Both the position numbers and the translations under genes were made by a program. 64,000 nt of DNA from the NCBI RefSeq assembly GCF_016735695.1, contig NZ_JAERQD010000016.1, forward strand, positions 62,001 to 126,000, read 5' to 3'. The stretch comes from Microvirga zambiensis WSM3693 (GTDB taxonomy: Bacteria; Pseudomonadota; Alphaproteobacteria; Rhizobiales; Beijerinckiaceae). The notes beneath the pieces were generated by a model, which did not search any database, was not told where the DNA came from, and worked only from the letters and a program-made list of their open reading frames with translations. Below, in pieces: positions 8,533-16,821 of the stretch (position 1 is the stretch's first letter; each line of letters starts with the position of its first letter).

Positions 8533-9170
8533 CGAGACCGACCTACGATCCCGCCCGAACCGGCTTGCTGTTCGTCGATCCCTATAACGATTTCCTCTCC
8601 GCGGGCGGCAAGCTATGGCCGCGGGTAAAGGACGTCGCGGAGCAGGTCGGCCTGATCGACAACCTGAAAGCCATCGTCGCAACCACGCGAGAGAGGAACA
8701 TCCAGGTCTTCATCGTGCCGCATCATCGCTGGGAGCCCGGAGACTATCGGCGCTGGAAGCATGTCAATCCGTCTCAAATCAGATCCGGCGAAAGCCACCT
8801 CTGCGCCGTTGGCACCTGGGGCGGCGAGTGGCACCCGGATTTCGTGCCGCGCGAGGGCGACGTCATCGTCAAGGAGCATTGGGCCCAGAGCGGCTTCGCC
8901 AACACCGACCTCGATCAGCAGCTCAAGCAGCACGGGGTCGAGAAAGTCATCCTCGTTGGCCTGGTGGCCAACACCTGCATCGAATCCAACGGCCGCTTCG
9001 CCATGGAACTGGGCTATCACGTCACCTTGGTCACTGATGCGACGGCTGCCTATTCGCTCGAGATGATGCATGCCGCGCACAGGCTCAATGGGCCGACCTA
9101 CGCCCATGCAATTCTGACCACTGCCGAGTTGATCGCGTCATTGCATGCCAAGGCGACATCGGTTGGCTGA
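8529..9170 (+). CDS. Isochorismatase-family cysteine hydrolase
   Basis: 213 residues with the family triad: Asp in LLFVDPYNDF (about 17), Lys in VIVKEHW (about 116) and Cys in VANTCIES (about 150), preceded by the conserved cis-peptide region LVGLVANT. Members hydrolyse amides or isochorismate-like substrates (nicotinamidase, carbamoylases and others). The substrate cannot be told from sequence. A strong GGGAGG site precedes the ATG. It is followed at 72 bp by the Tat-exported alpha/beta hydrolase on the same strand, so the two may be co-transcribed. Confidence 0.9.
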   Translation: MTRPTYDPARTGLLFVDPYNDFLSAGGKLWPRVKDVAEQVGLIDNLKAIVATTRERNIQVFIVPHHRWEPGDYRRWKHVNPSQIRSGESHLCAVGTWGGEWHPDFVPREGDVIVKEHWAQSGFANTDLDQQLKQHGVEKVILVGLVANTCIESNGRFAMELGYHVTLVTDATAAYSLEMMHAAHRLNGPTYAHAILTTAELIASLHAKATSVG

Positions 9171-9242
9171 GTTTCTCACCGGAGCTCATCACCGGGGAAG
9201 TCCGGGCAGCACTCACATCTTTGCGCTTGGGGAAGGAAGCCA

Positions 9243-10274
9243 ATGTCCGACGGAGTCAACCATGGGCGTCGCCGCTTGCTGAGCCTGATGGCCATGACCG
9301 TTGCAGGCACTGAACTCCTCACGATGGGTTCGGCGCAGGCCCAGGCGGACGGGGCACGTGGGCCGGGCACAAACATGCCGTTCGGGCCGATGAAGCAGAT
9401 TGATGCCGGCGAATTGAATGTCGGATACGCGGAAGCGGGGCCTGCCGACGGTCCTGTTGCCCTGCTTCTGCACGGCTGGCCCTACGACATTCACAGCTTT
9501 TTCGATGTCGCCCCGATGCTGGCATCTGCGGGCTACCGGGTGATCGTCCCGTATCTGCGTGGTTATGGTTCGACCCGATTTCTGTCCGACGGAACCTTCC
9601 GCAACGGCCAGCCGTCGGCGCTCGCCGTCGATGTCACCGCGCTGATGGATGCGCTCAGGATCGAGAAGGCAACGCTCGCCGGTTTCGACTGGGGTGCACG
9701 GACGGCCAACATCGTCGCGGCGATTTGGCCGGAGCGGTGCAAGGCCATGGTATCCGTGAGCGGCTACCTGATCGGCAGCCAGGACGCCGGCAGGATGCCA
9801 TTGCCGCCCAAAGCGGAGCTCGAATGGTGGTACCAGTTCTATTTTTCCACCGAGCGCGGCCGCGCCGGCTATGACAAGTACCGGCATGACTTCGCGAGGC
9901 TCATCTGGCAGCTCGCGTCACCGAAATGGAAATTCGACGACGCCACGTTCGAGCGAAGTGCGGCGTCATTTGACAATACGGATCATGTGGCCATCGTGAT
10001 CCATAACTACCGCTGGCGGCTCGGCCTGGCGGAAGGCGACCCGAAGCTCGATGATCTGGAACGGCGCTTGGCTGCCTTCCCGGTCATCACTGTGCCGACC
10101 ATCACAATGGAAGGCGATGCCAATGGTGCTCCCCATCCGGACCCGGCCGCCTATGCCAGGAAGTTCTCCGGCAAGTATGAACATCGACTGATCACCGGCG
10201 GCATCGGTCACAACCTGCCGCAGGAGGCGCCGCAGGCCTTTGCCGAGGCCGTGATCGACGTCGATCGCCTGTGA
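9243..10274 (+). CDS. Tat-exported alpha/beta hydrolase, epoxide-hydrolase-like
   Basis: 343 residues. The N-terminus has a twin-arginine signal (GRRRLLSLMAM, cleavage near AQAQA). The core shows HGWPYDIHSF (oxyanion HGxP), the nucleophile elbow GFDWGART (Asp nucleophile, as in epoxide hydrolases and dehalogenases) and the C-terminal His in GGIGHNLPQEAP. Export through Tat suggests periplasmic action on a hydrophobic or epoxide-like substrate. A good GGGGAAGGAAG site precedes the ATG. It sits between an isochorismatase-like enzyme and a VOC protein, which hints at a small xenobiotic or secondary-metabolite degradation set. Confidence 0.88.
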   Translation: MSDGVNHGRRRLLSLMAMTVAGTELLTMGSAQAQADGARGPGTNMPFGPMKQIDAGELNVGYAEAGPADGPVALLLHGWPYDIHSFFDVAPMLASAGYRVIVPYLRGYGSTRFLSDGTFRNGQPSALAVDVTALMDALRIEKATLAGFDWGARTANIVAAIWPERCKAMVSVSGYLIGSQDAGRMPLPPKAELEWWYQFYFSTERGRAGYDKYRHDFARLIWQLASPKWKFDDATFERSAASFDNTDHVAIVIHNYRWRLGLAEGDPKLDDLERRLAAFPVITVPTITMEGDANGAPHPDPAAYARKFSGKYEHRLITGGIGHNLPQEAPQAFAEAVIDVDRL

Positions 10275-10328
10275 TCGGGCGCGATAGCAATTGCCGTTTG
10301 CAGCGTTTTCAACCTGAAGGAGGCTGAC

Positions 10329-10988
10329 ATGACCGATACGCAATTGCGCGGAACGACAACGGCCAACATCCCCGGTGCGCGGACGGTCGATTTGAAGCTC
10401 GAGGTCGTCGTCATCCCCGTTGCGGATGTCGAACGTGCCAAGCGCTTCTACGGTGGACTGGGATGGAGGCTCGATGCCGACTTCGTCAAAGGGGATGCGT
10501 TCCGGGTCGTCCAATTCACGCCTCCAGGCTCGCCGTGCTCGATCCACTTCGGCAAGGGCGTGACATCGGCTGAGCCCGGCTCGGCACAGCGCATGTATCT
10601 CGTCGTCTCCGACATCGAGGCAGCCCGCGCTGACCTCGTCAATCGCGGCGTCGATGTCAGCGACGTGTTTCATCGGGCGGCGATCGGGGAGGGCCCTTCG
10701 AGCGGACCGGATCCGGAGCGGCGCAGCTACAACTCCTTCGCCACGTTCAGCGATCCGGATGGCAATGGTTGGATGCTGCAGGAGATCACCGCGCGCCTGC
10801 CCGGGCGCGTGGACGCGGACAATACGACGTTCACCTCGGTGGCCGAGCTTGCGGCTACACTCCGCCGCGCTGCATCCGCTCATGGGGAACACGAGAAGCG
10901 CAACGGCGGGAAGCACGATGAGAACTGGCCGGACTGGTACGCCGAGTACATCGTTCAGGAGCAGGCCGGCAAGCCGCTGCCCTCGTGA
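10329..10988 (+). CDS. VOC (glyoxalase/bleomycin-resistance) family protein
   Basis: 219 residues, longer than a single VOC module (about 120). The VOC domain occupies about residues 18-155: LKLEVVVIPVADVERAKRFY at the start and FATFSDPDGNGWMLQE at the end, the usual beta-alpha-beta-beta-beta pattern with a metal-binding Glu near the end. The C-terminal 60 residues form a separate tail ending in DWYAEYIVQEQAG, a motif seen in VOC proteins of this type. AAGGAGG precedes the ATG. It is 54 bp after the alpha/beta hydrolase, so a shared transcript is likely. Substrate unknown. Confidence 0.88.
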   Translation: MTDTQLRGTTTANIPGARTVDLKLEVVVIPVADVERAKRFYGGLGWRLDADFVKGDAFRVVQFTPPGSPCSIHFGKGVTSAEPGSAQRMYLVVSDIEAARADLVNRGVDVSDVFHRAAIGEGPSSGPDPERRSYNSFATFSDPDGNGWMLQEITARLPGRVDADNTTFTSVAELAATLRRAASAHGEHEKRNGGKHDENWPDWYAEYIVQEQAGKPLPS

Positions 10989-11033
10989 GCAGCGGCTATC
11001 CCCTGGTGCGCCTCCCGATGTTAAGCTGCTTCG

Positions 11034-11405
11034 TTATTCCGCGGCGGTAGGCCTGGTTCGCGAAGGTTCCTGCATTCTGCGACTAGCCATGAGCTGGATG
11101 ATCGCAATCGTCGCGACGCAAAGCCCGATCAGGACATGCGTCCACATTGCGGCCGGTGCCGATCCGAAGCCGAGCAGGAACGGAGCGACGATCGCCCACG
11201 AGCTCAGAGTGAGATTGGACCATTCGGCCCAATCCCCGTATCGGTAGAGCGCGGCAGCGGAGCAGCCCGCAACCAGCGTGCCGACGATACCCGCGTTCCA
11301 TGCCGCGGAAGGCATCGCGGCGAACATGAATGCGGCAGAGGCCAGACATAGGCCGAGGATCAGGTTGGTCCACTCCAACCCTTTATTTGGTAATTCGCTT
11401 TTCAT
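11034..11405 (-). CDS. SPW-repeat membrane protein
   Basis: About 123 residues with four predicted membrane helices and two copies of the SPW-type unit: EWTNLILGLCLASAAFMF near the start and EWSNLTLSSWAIVAPFLLGF in the middle, the second with the W-x-N...P-F core. I used ATG at 11405 because GAGGAG lies 6-7 nt upstream; the open frame extends another 42 codons with no membrane or signal character. The SPW family has no established function. Expressed alone from the minus strand. Confidence 0.8.
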   Translation of the reverse strand: MKSELPNKGLEWTNLILGLCLASAAFMFAAMPSAAWNAGIVGTLVAGCSAAALYRYGDWAEWSNLTLSSWAIVAPFLLGFGSAPAAMWTHVLIGLCVATIAIIQLMASRRMQEPSRTRPTAAE

Positions 11406-11731
11406 CTTAAGCTCCTCTCTCATTCCATTCCGGGCCGCCTCATCATCCTGATCGAGGTGGCCGGAACGAGAAGAGTGCGGCAGTCTGGCGGCTACGCCTA
11501 TTCTACCCAGGCATCTGTTGGGCTGCTCCAAGGCTCAGGGCGACTAGACCCAGCGCGAACACGCGCTATCGGTGTCTCAAAGGGACCCTATGCTTTGGCA
11601 TAGGAGAGTATCTCCCTTCGGTCGATAGCCGATTGCTTCCCGATATTGAAAGATGTCTGTTGGAGCATCGAAACGCATGAGCGGCAGTCGCGTCAAGGCA
11701 CTTGATCCAATGCCAATCGGAGGGCTGGCAG
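11406..11731. other. Divergent intergenic region
   Basis: About 325 bp between the SPW gene and the DUF900 hydrolase. It presumably holds both promoters. No palindrome or short gene stood out. Confidence 0.4.
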
Positions 11732-12865
11732 ATGGTTCTCTACAGAGCAAGAACGAACCATGTCATCGGAGTCTGGCTGGCCCACGCGGTTTGCTGGTTT
11801 TTGGTCGCCACGTTCGTCACTTCGCTGGGCGCGTGTGTCACACGACCTGGACCCGGCGTCCTGCAGCCCGCACGAACAGAGCGCGTGGGCAGAAAAGTCC
11901 CCGTCTTCGTCGCGACCCTGCGAGCGCCAGAGCCCGGATCGGGAACGACATTCGGTGGCAGGCGTTCGCCGACACTTCATTTTGCCCGATATGTGATCTC
12001 GATCCCACCGGCGCACCGAACCGATGTGATCGAGTGGCCAAGTGACCCGCCCGATCCGGCTACTGACTTCGTCACCGTCGACGCGGCGCGCCTCTCGGAG
12101 GCCGAGTTCCGATCCGGGATCGCCAGCGCAGTGAGCGACGGAAGTTCCATTCGGCTTTTCGTTCACGGATATAACAATAGCTTTCAGGAAACGGTCTATC
12201 GCCTCGCCCAGATCACGACAGATGCTCACGATAACCGGGTCGCAGTTCTGTTCGCTTGGCCATCCCAAGGGAGGCCGCTTAGCTACAGCGCCGACAGAGC
12301 CGCCGCGGCGGCATCGACGGATGGTCTTGCGAGGACCATCGAAATTCTTGCTGAGCGACGGCGTGAGCGGGTCGTGTTGCTTGCACACAGCATGGGAGGA
12401 TGGCTCGCAATGGAGACGCTGACGAAGATGAGCCGCGAGCGTCGTCGAGCGGTTTTCGAGCGGTTTTCGAACGTCGTGTTGGCTGCTCCTGATATCGATA
12501 TTGCCGATATGGTGCGCCAGCTCGAGATCGTCGGGCGCCTCCCTCGTCCCCTCACGCTGTTGGTGTCGAGCGATGACAGTGCCCTGACCCTGTCTCGCAT
12601 CATCACCGGAGGGCGGCGTGTCGGCGCCGACGATGTCCACGATCCGTGGGTTCAGGCAGCGGCTAAGCGGTACGGTGCCCGTGTTATCGATATCTCGGAG
12701 CTGACGACGTCCGACACCTTCAAGCATGCCCGCTTCACCGCGATGGTGGCGCTCTACTCGAAATTTCAGGCGCAGATCGAGAACCCGCTGGGCAAGCGCT
12801 ATGCTGGACCGGGCGCATTCGTGTTCCGAGCCGCGACCTCGACGCTGGAGCCGGTTGACCGGTAA
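11732..12865 (+). CDS. DUF900-type alpha/beta hydrolase, predicted lipoprotein
   Basis: About 377 residues. The N-terminus has a hydrophobic helix ending in a lipobox-like TSLGAC, so the protein is probably membrane-anchored in the periplasm. The hydrolase core follows: RLFVHGYNNSF (HGxN oxyanion region, typical of DUF900), LFAWPSQGR and the nucleophile elbow LLAHSMGGWL (GxSxG-like), with DDVHDPWVQ further on. I prefer ATG at 11732, with GGAG 9 nt upstream, over the in-frame start ten codons earlier. Substrate unknown. A strong GC hairpin follows the stop and separates it from the convergent efflux genes. Confidence 0.85.
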   Translation: MVLYRARTNHVIGVWLAHAVCWFLVATFVTSLGACVTRPGPGVLQPARTERVGRKVPVFVATLRAPEPGSGTTFGGRRSPTLHFARYVISIPPAHRTDVIEWPSDPPDPATDFVTVDAARLSEAEFRSGIASAVSDGSSIRLFVHGYNNSFQETVYRLAQITTDAHDNRVAVLFAWPSQGRPLSYSADRAAAAASTDGLARTIEILAERRRERVVLLAHSMGGWLAMETLTKMSRERRRAVFERFSNVVLAAPDIDIADMVRQLEIVGRLPRPLTLLVSSDDSALTLSRIITGGRRVGADDVHDPWVQAAAKRYGARVIDISELTTSDTFKHARFTAMVALYSKFQAQIENPLGKRYAGPGAFVFRAATSTLEPVDR

Positions 12866-12887
12866 GCGGTGCAGAATGGTTGCGAGT

Positions 12888-12914
12888 GGGCCCTGGCTGC
12901 GGCGGCCAGGGCCC
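12888..12914. terminator. GC-rich hairpin between convergent genes
   Basis: Perfect 10-bp stem GGGCCCTGGC/GCCAGGGCCC with a 7-nt loop, 22 bp after the hydrolase stop and about 100 bp from the end of the MFS gene. There is no T-run, so termination would be atypical, but its place between convergent genes fits. Confidence 0.5.
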
Positions 12915-13010
12915 GGCGGGATGCTCATGGAGCCTGCGTGCAGGGGGCACAGGTTCGCAATCTGGGCGTCCCGCAATGGGGCAAATGTTGTCAGGTCGGC
13001 CGACGCGGAC

Positions 13011-14675
13011 TTAGCCGAACGCCTGACGCGGGATCTTCTCCGCCTCTTGTTCGGGCGATCGTTTGAGATGAAACTCAATCGTCCTCGGTGACTTCGCAGC
13101 CTGCGCCTTCGCATATCGATGCAGGCCGATCTTGACGGTCACCAGCAACGGCGCCGCTATGACAAAAAGCAGGGCCACCGCGTTGAATGCGGTATCAAAG
13201 GCAATCACGGTCGACTGACCTGCGACGGCCCGGCCCAGAAGGCTCATGGCGGCTGGGCCCGCGGCTGAGGCGTCCATTCCTTTTGCCACGAGCATCGCCG
13301 TCGTCGCCGTCAGACGCTCGCCGATCACAGGAGCGCCCGCTGTGACGTGAGACCCGAGCACCGCGAAGTTGGCGACGACGTTATGCTCGATCAGGGTCTG
13401 GAGGCCGGCAACTCCCATGAGACCGCCGAGCTGACGGCCCGTATTGAAGAGGCCGATGCCGGATGCGAGATTGCTGTTGTTGAGAGGGCTGAAAGCGATC
13501 AGGGTGATTGACAGAAACAGGAAGCCTAGCCCCAGGCCGCGCAGCAGGATGGCTCCCATCATGTCATCCGCGCCGCTTTGACTGGTTGAGCCGGACAGCA
13601 TCCACATCGCCACCATGATCATTAGAATGCCGAACGGCACGGTGGCGAATGGCGCACTGCGACGGAACTGGAAGAGAAAGGCTGCGAGCAGGAGCGCTCC
13701 GATAAAAAGGGCGCCGCTCGGCAACAGGAGAAGGCCGGCATCGGTCGGCGTGAACGCGAGGACGGATACGGCAAATGACGGAATCAGGAATGCACTTCCG
13801 AACAACGCCGCGCCGGCAACAAAGCTGACGATGAAGGCAAAGGTGAAATCGTCCGATCGAAACGCGGTAAAATCGAGCAGGCGGTGGCCGTCGGTCAGGA
13901 CTTGCTGACCGAGAAAGGCCAGCAGGGCGGATGTGCCGACAAGGGTGGACCAAAGGATGCGGGACTCCTCGAACCAGTCCCATCGGCTGCCCTGGCTGAG
14001 AACGTAGGTGAAGCATAAAAGTGCGGCGGAGATCAGGGAGAAGCCCAGCCAGTCGAATGGACGAGACGTGGTCTTGCCGGGAGCTGGACCATCGACCATC
14101 AGCAGGAGGCCGGCCGCCGTCAGTGCCACCGGAACGACTCCGAAGAAGATCCATGTCCAGGAGTGGCTATCGAGCAACCAGCCCTGAAGGGCAGGGGCGA
14201 TCGTCGCGGGCGCAACGACCGAACCCATCGCAAACAAGGCCTGCAGGATCGGCTGCTGAGATCGCGGATAGGCGAGAAAGATGAGCGCCTGGCCCCCGAC
14301 GAGAAGGATCCCGCCGGACAGGCCCTGGAGGATGCGAAGGGCGACCAGCACGTCCAACCGAGCCGTGAAGGCGGCCAGACCGCAGGCCGTGCCCATCACA
14401 AGGGTCGCCGCGATAATTAGGTTGCGCGGGTTGATGCGGGTGAAAAGCGAGGGAGCCGCCACGAACCCGATCATTTTGCAAGCGGTGTATCCAACATCCA
14501 GCCAAGCGAACTCATCCGGCGTGGCATAGGTATCGCCGAGGATGTCGGCGCGCCCGAGCGCCAGGACTGTGCTGGCGATTGCCTCCGTCAGTGCGGCAAG
14601 CACGATCCCCGCCATAAGCAGGGCACTCGGTGCCGGCGTGCTGCGGCACGGCAGGCACATGACCGCCGTTGTCAT
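13011..14675 (-). CDS. emrB: DHA2-family MFS efflux transporter (EmrB-like)
   Basis: 554 residues with about 14 hydrophobic helices, the size and topology of DHA2 drug:proton antiporters. The segment RILQGLSGGILLVGGQALIF has the motif C-like G-rich stretch of antiporters, and FNTGRQLGGLMGVAG is also typical. The C-terminus is polar and basic. Its ATG overlaps the TGA of the upstream HlyD gene, so the two are translationally coupled and form an EmrAB-type pump with an inner-membrane transporter and a periplasmic adaptor. Likely repressed by the divergent TetR protein. The exported compound is unknown. Confidence 0.93.
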   Translation of the reverse strand: MTTAVMCLPCRSTPAPSALLMAGIVLAALTEAIASTVLALGRADILGDTYATPDEFAWLDVGYTACKMIGFVAAPSLFTRINPRNLIIAATLVMGTACGLAAFTARLDVLVALRILQGLSGGILLVGGQALIFLAYPRSQQPILQALFAMGSVVAPATIAPALQGWLLDSHSWTWIFFGVVPVALTAAGLLLMVDGPAPGKTTSRPFDWLGFSLISAALLCFTYVLSQGSRWDWFEESRILWSTLVGTSALLAFLGQQVLTDGHRLLDFTAFRSDDFTFAFIVSFVAGAALFGSAFLIPSFAVSVLAFTPTDAGLLLLPSGALFIGALLLAAFLFQFRRSAPFATVPFGILMIMVAMWMLSGSTSQSGADDMMGAILLRGLGLGFLFLSITLIAFSPLNNSNLASGIGLFNTGRQLGGLMGVAGLQTLIEHNVVANFAVLGSHVTAGAPVIGERLTATTAMLVAKGMDASAAGPAAMSLLGRAVAGQSTVIAFDTAFNAVALLFVIAAPLLVTVKIGLHRYAKAQAAKSPRTIEFHLKRSPEQEAEKIPRQAFG

Positions 14676-15706
14676 GAGCCGCTTCCTTCCATGATCTCAA
14701 CCCGCGCGGACAGGCCGGGCACGAGGCGACCGGGCAATGGATTGTTGGCGAACCGGATCTTGACCGGAACTCGCTGGACGACGCGAACGAAGTTACCCGT
14801 CGCATTGTCTGCCGGCAGCAGGCTGAAGGCGGAGCCGCTCCCGGGCGCGAAGCTGTCCACGATTCCTTCAAGCGACTCGTTCGGATAGCCGTCGACGGTG
14901 ATCCTAGCGCGCTGGCCGGGCTGGATATGCTCGAGTTGGGTTTCCTTGAAGTTCGCCACGACCCAGACGTCGGTGACCGGGACGATATCGAGCAGCGCCG
15001 CTCCTGGCGTCACCAGCCGGCCGACGCGGACCTGGCGGTTGCCGATCACGCCGCCAACCGGCGCGCGGACCACCGTGTTGTCGAGATCGATCTGGGCAAG
15101 ATCGCGTGCGGCCTGTGCCCGTGCGACGGCCGCGACGGCTGCATCGCGTTGGGTCACGAGGACGGTGATGCGGCGCTGTTGAGCCTCGACCGTAGCCGCC
15201 GCTGCCGCCACACCCGCTTCGCCTCGCGATCGCACGGCATCGCTTTCATCGATCTGGGCCTGGCTGACGGCGTTGCTGCGGATCAGCTGACGGTGGCGGT
15301 CGGACGCCCTGGTCGCGCGATTCAATTCTGCCACGGCCGATTGCTTTTGAGCTTCCGCCTGCTCGATGAGAGCGTACTGCAACTGGGTTTCCGCGTCGAC
15401 ATTGGTCAGGCGAGCCTGGGCAGCTTCGATATTGGCTACCGCTTGCGCAAGCCGTGCGCGGTGGTCTCGGTCGTCGATCCGGAACAGCACATCACCAGCC
15501 TGAACGGCTTGGTTGTCTTCGATTTCGACCGCCGTGACATAACCTGCAACCTTTGGCGCGAGGGATGTCAGGTCTCCGCGGATATAGGCGTTGTCGGTCG
15601 ATGCCTCGTCGCTCGAGCGAGCCCAAGCCCAACCCGCAGCCGATACAACGCCTGCCCCCAGGCATAACAGGATACCGATCCGCTTTTTCTTGCCGAGCTG
15701 CGCCAT
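14672..15706 (-). CDS. emrA: HlyD/EmrA-family membrane fusion protein
   Basis: 344 residues. One N-terminal membrane anchor (KRIGILLCLGAGVVSAAGWAW), then the barrel/lipoyl segment (LAPKVAGYVTAVEIEDNQAV), a helical hairpin rich in Ala, Gln and Glu (about 90-205) and the second lipoyl half (VVRAPVGGVIGNRQVRVG) followed by a beta-barrel (VVANFKETQLEHIQPGQ). This is the EmrA order. It connects the EmrB pump to an outer-membrane channel encoded elsewhere. First gene of the operon; two TetR-type operators begin 11 bp upstream of the ATG. Confidence 0.93.
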   Translation of the reverse strand: MAQLGKKKRIGILLCLGAGVVSAAGWAWARSSDEASTDNAYIRGDLTSLAPKVAGYVTAVEIEDNQAVQAGDVLFRIDDRDHRARLAQAVANIEAAQARLTNVDAETQLQYALIEQAEAQKQSAVAELNRATRASDRHRQLIRSNAVSQAQIDESDAVRSRGEAGVAAAAATVEAQQRRITVLVTQRDAAVAAVARAQAARDLAQIDLDNTVVRAPVGGVIGNRQVRVGRLVTPGAALLDIVPVTDVWVVANFKETQLEHIQPGQRARITVDGYPNESLEGIVDSFAPGSGSAFSLLPADNATGNFVRVVQRVPVKIRFANNPLPGRLVPGLSARVEIMEGSGS

Positions 15707-15716
15707 AGCACTCTCC

Positions 15717-15732
15717 GGTAATGTGTATTACC
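15717..15732. promoter_or_regulatory. TetR-type operator 1
   Basis: GGTAATGTGTATTACC, a perfect 6+4+6 palindrome 10 bp upstream of the emrA-like ATG. It shares its half-site with the two other palindromes in this intergenic region and would cover the promoter or ribosome site of the pump operon. Confidence 0.75.
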
Positions 15733-15744
15733 ACTGACCTATAC

Positions 15745-15760
15745 GGTAATGTATGTTACC
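15745..15760. promoter_or_regulatory. TetR-type operator 2
   Basis: GGTAATGTATGTTACC, a palindrome (GGTAA...TTACC) whose start lies 28 bp from the start of operator 1, close to the spacing expected for binding on nearby helix faces. Same half-site as operators 1 and 3. Confidence 0.72.
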
Positions 15761-16037
15761 AGTCAAGAATAGGACGCAGCTTCGATCACGCTTACGGTGG
15801 CCATGATGATCGACTTTCTCAGCGCACTCGGTACGTGCATCACCGTGCAATCATGCCGATCCGACACTGGTGCCGCTATTGATCCAGCGGCGTGTGCAGC
15901 CACTCGATAGGTCTACGAAGGCTATACTGAAGTTTAGGTGCCCCGTATCAAGTCATCAAAGACGGACCTTCTGGCTTTGGGCGCCTTGTCGAGCCGCGCG
16001 ACGACGTTCGGTGACGCCCATCACCATTGACAGGCAA

Positions 16038-16053
16038 GGTAACGACCGTTACC
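16038..16053. promoter_or_regulatory. TetR-type operator 3 (autoregulatory)
   Basis: GGTAACGACCGTTACC, a perfect 6+4+6 palindrome 31 bp upstream of the tetR ATG. It matches the half-site of the two operators at the pump promoter, so the regulator probably represses both directions. Confidence 0.75.
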
Positions 16054-16084
16054 AAACAAGGACCCAAATCTGGGGGGAGGTTCG

Positions 16085-16717
16085 ATGCCTGTAGTTGCAG
16101 CAAAGTCAGGGCGGCCGAGCAGTCGTCGGGAAATCCTTCTGCAAGCGGCTGCCGAGGTCTTCTTCGAGCAAGGCTACGCGGCAACAAGCATCGATGCGAT
16201 CATCGAGCGCGCCGGCGGATCGAAGCGCAACATCTATAGCGAGTTCGGCAACAAGGAGGGCTTGTTCTCGGCCATCGTCACCGAAAACGCAGATCGAGTG
16301 CTATCGACCTTGGCGATCGAGGAGATCGAAGGGCATGACTTGCGGGAGACGCTGACAGCTTTCGGTCAGCATCTCATGAGCGGCTACATGTCGCCCACCT
16401 TGATCGGTATTTATCGCATGGCCGTTACCGAGGCCAATCGCTTCCCTGACCTTGTGCGGTCCTTCTATGACGAGGGACCGGGCCGAGCCACCTCCCAGCT
16501 TGCTCAGGTGATTGAACTCGCCAAGGAACGGGGAGAAATCCGGGCGGACGATTGCCAGCGCGCAGCCGGGCATTTCGTCGGCATGATCCGTGACAATCTC
16601 CATCTGCAGGTCATTCTCGGCCTTCGCCGTCCGCCGTCGGACAAAGAAATGCGAGCGGCGGTCGCCTCCGCTGTCGAGCTGTTCTTGAACGGCGTTCGAT
16701 CCGGTCGGAGGAAGTAG
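16085..16717 (+). CDS. TetR/AcrR family repressor
   Basis: 210 residues. The N-terminal HTH is clear (ILLQAAAEVFFEQGYAATSI, then GGSKRNIYSEFGNKEGLF); the remaining 140 residues form the variable ligand-binding helical domain with a C-terminal segment (VGMIRDNLHLQVILGL) like AcrR C-domain families. A strong GGGGGGAGG site precedes the ATG. It is divergent from the EmrAB-type pump, and three shared palindromes lie between them, so it is very likely the local repressor of the pump and of itself. The inducer is probably a pump substrate, identity unknown. Confidence 0.93.
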   Translation: MPVVAAKSGRPSSRREILLQAAAEVFFEQGYAATSIDAIIERAGGSKRNIYSEFGNKEGLFSAIVTENADRVLSTLAIEEIEGHDLRETLTAFGQHLMSGYMSPTLIGIYRMAVTEANRFPDLVRSFYDEGPGRATSQLAQVIELAKERGEIRADDCQRAAGHFVGMIRDNLHLQVILGLRRPPSDKEMRAAVASAVELFLNGVRSGRRK

Positions 16718-16737
16718 CATCGAGCCATCATGCAGGG

Positions 16738-16761
16738 GGCGCACGACTAGCTCAGTGCGCC
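16738..16761 (+). terminator. Hairpin after tetR
   Basis: GGCGCAC/GTGCGCC, 7-bp stem with a 10-nt loop, 20 bp after the tetR stop and followed by an AT-rich stretch that may hold the promoter of the next gene. Confidence 0.4.
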
Positions 16762-16821
16762 AATTCCATAACATTATAATATCAGGGGTGCGCTTTTCCC
16801 TAGCGTGTCCAAGGTGGAACC

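Noticed and set aside
10329..10916. Long minus-strand frame over the hydrolase and VOC genes (9966-10916)
   Set aside because: Antisense shadow; both plus-strand genes have clear motifs and ribosome sites.
11693..13114. 473-codon minus-strand frame
   Set aside because: Antisense to the DUF900 hydrolase; Arg/Ser-rich with no domain.
15804..15911. Short plus-strand frame in the emrA-tetR region
   Set aside because: No ribosome site and odd composition; this DNA is explained by promoters and operators.
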